Assembly: GCA_021797025.1 (NCBI GenBank)
Contig: JAKAAK010000191.1
Span: 1 to 6,332, forward strand
DNA length: 6,332 nt
Direction of reading: 5' to 3'
Source of the DNA: Thermoplasmata archaeon
GTDB taxonomy: Archaea > Thermoplasmatota > Thermoplasmata > Thermoplasmatales > Thermoplasmataceae
Shown here: in pieces, positions 6,278-6,332 of the stretch
Position numbering within the stretch: position 1 is the stretch's first letter
Layout of the letters: each line of letters opens with the position of its first letter
Position numbers and translations under genes: made by a program
The notes under the pieces: model-generated
The model's database searches: none
Told to the model about the DNA's origin: nothing
The model's input: only the letters and a program-made list of their open reading frames with translations

Positions 6278-6309
6278 GAACATTTTGTTCAATTCCAGGA
6301 TGGAACAAA
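6278..6309. repeat. GAACA inverted-repeat cluster upstream of amt
   Basis: Three half-sites lie within 32 bp: GAACA at 6278-6282, TGTTC at 6286-6290 and GAACA at 6303-6307. The first two form an inverted repeat with 3-bp spacing. The second and third extend to 7-bp arms (TTTGTTC 6284-6290 / GAACAAA 6303-6309). Inside that pair is a further small palindrome TTCCA-GGA-TGGAA (6293-6305). Repeated symmetric half-sites between two possible divergent promoters suggest an operator for a DNA-binding dimer; no regulator is identified. Confidence 0.4.
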
Positions 6310-6313
6310 TCAC

Positions 6314-6321
6314 ATATATAA
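6314..6321 (+). promoter_or_regulatory. Possible TATA box of a rightward gene beyond the window
   Basis: ATATATAA on the plus strand would place a transcription start about 6342-6348, just past the window end. It lies next to the GAACA repeats. No coding sequence is visible to confirm it. Confidence 0.25.
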
Positions 6322-6332
6322 CCCTGTATTTT

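Noticed and set aside
6198..6332. Possible small RNA or riboswitch upstream of amt based on the inverted repeats.
   Set aside because: The repeats lie upstream of the inferred amt transcription start and would not be in its mRNA; no long stem or known RNA motif is visible.

Overview
The window reads as chromosomal housekeeping DNA from a heterotrophic archaeon of the Thermoplasmatales. The best guess is a Ferroplasma/Acidiplasma/Picrophilus-like thermoacidophile. This rests on four things: AT-rich DNA with heavy use of AGA/AGG and ATA codons; archaeal TATA boxes about 20-28 nt before start codons with no Shine-Dalgarno, which suggests leaderless mRNAs; a 2-keto-3-deoxygluconate (KDG) aldolase of the archaeal non-phosphorylative Entner-Doudoroff pathway; and an aerobic-type aconitase. 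The genus is inference and was not tested by any search.

Layout from left to right. Positions 1-843 (+) hold the last 280 codons of a malic enzyme whose start lies outside the window. A GNAT-family acetyltransferase follows directly (about 853-1320, +). Its likely TTG start is served by a strong Shine-Dalgarno sequence that overlaps the malic enzyme stop codon, so the two look cotranscribed. Aconitase (1328-3841, -) converges on the acetyltransferase with only 7 bp between stop codons, and T-tracts on both strands look like a two-way terminator. A 149-bp divergent promoter region (3842-3990) separates aconitase from KDG aldolase (3991-4863, +). An Amt-family ammonium transporter (4899-6197, -) converges on the aldolase. 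Positions 6198-6332 are non-coding: they hold the amt promoter, a cluster of GAACA inverted repeats, and a possible promoter firing rightward into DNA outside the window.

Three of the enzymes share one metabolic neighbourhood. KDG aldolase makes pyruvate from sugars, malic enzyme links malate and pyruvate, and aconitase runs the citrate-isocitrate step of the citric acid cycle, which feeds 2-oxoglutarate to nitrogen assimilation. Amt supplies ammonium for that assimilation. The genes are on different strands under separate promoters, so this is a loose neighbourhood and not one operon.

I found no mobile element, CRISPR array, tRNA/rRNA or obvious undescribed system. The points most worth a second look are a divergent Amt that lacks the usual C-terminal regulatory tail, the GAACA repeats upstream of it, and a KDG aldolase that lacks the phosphate-binding arginine.
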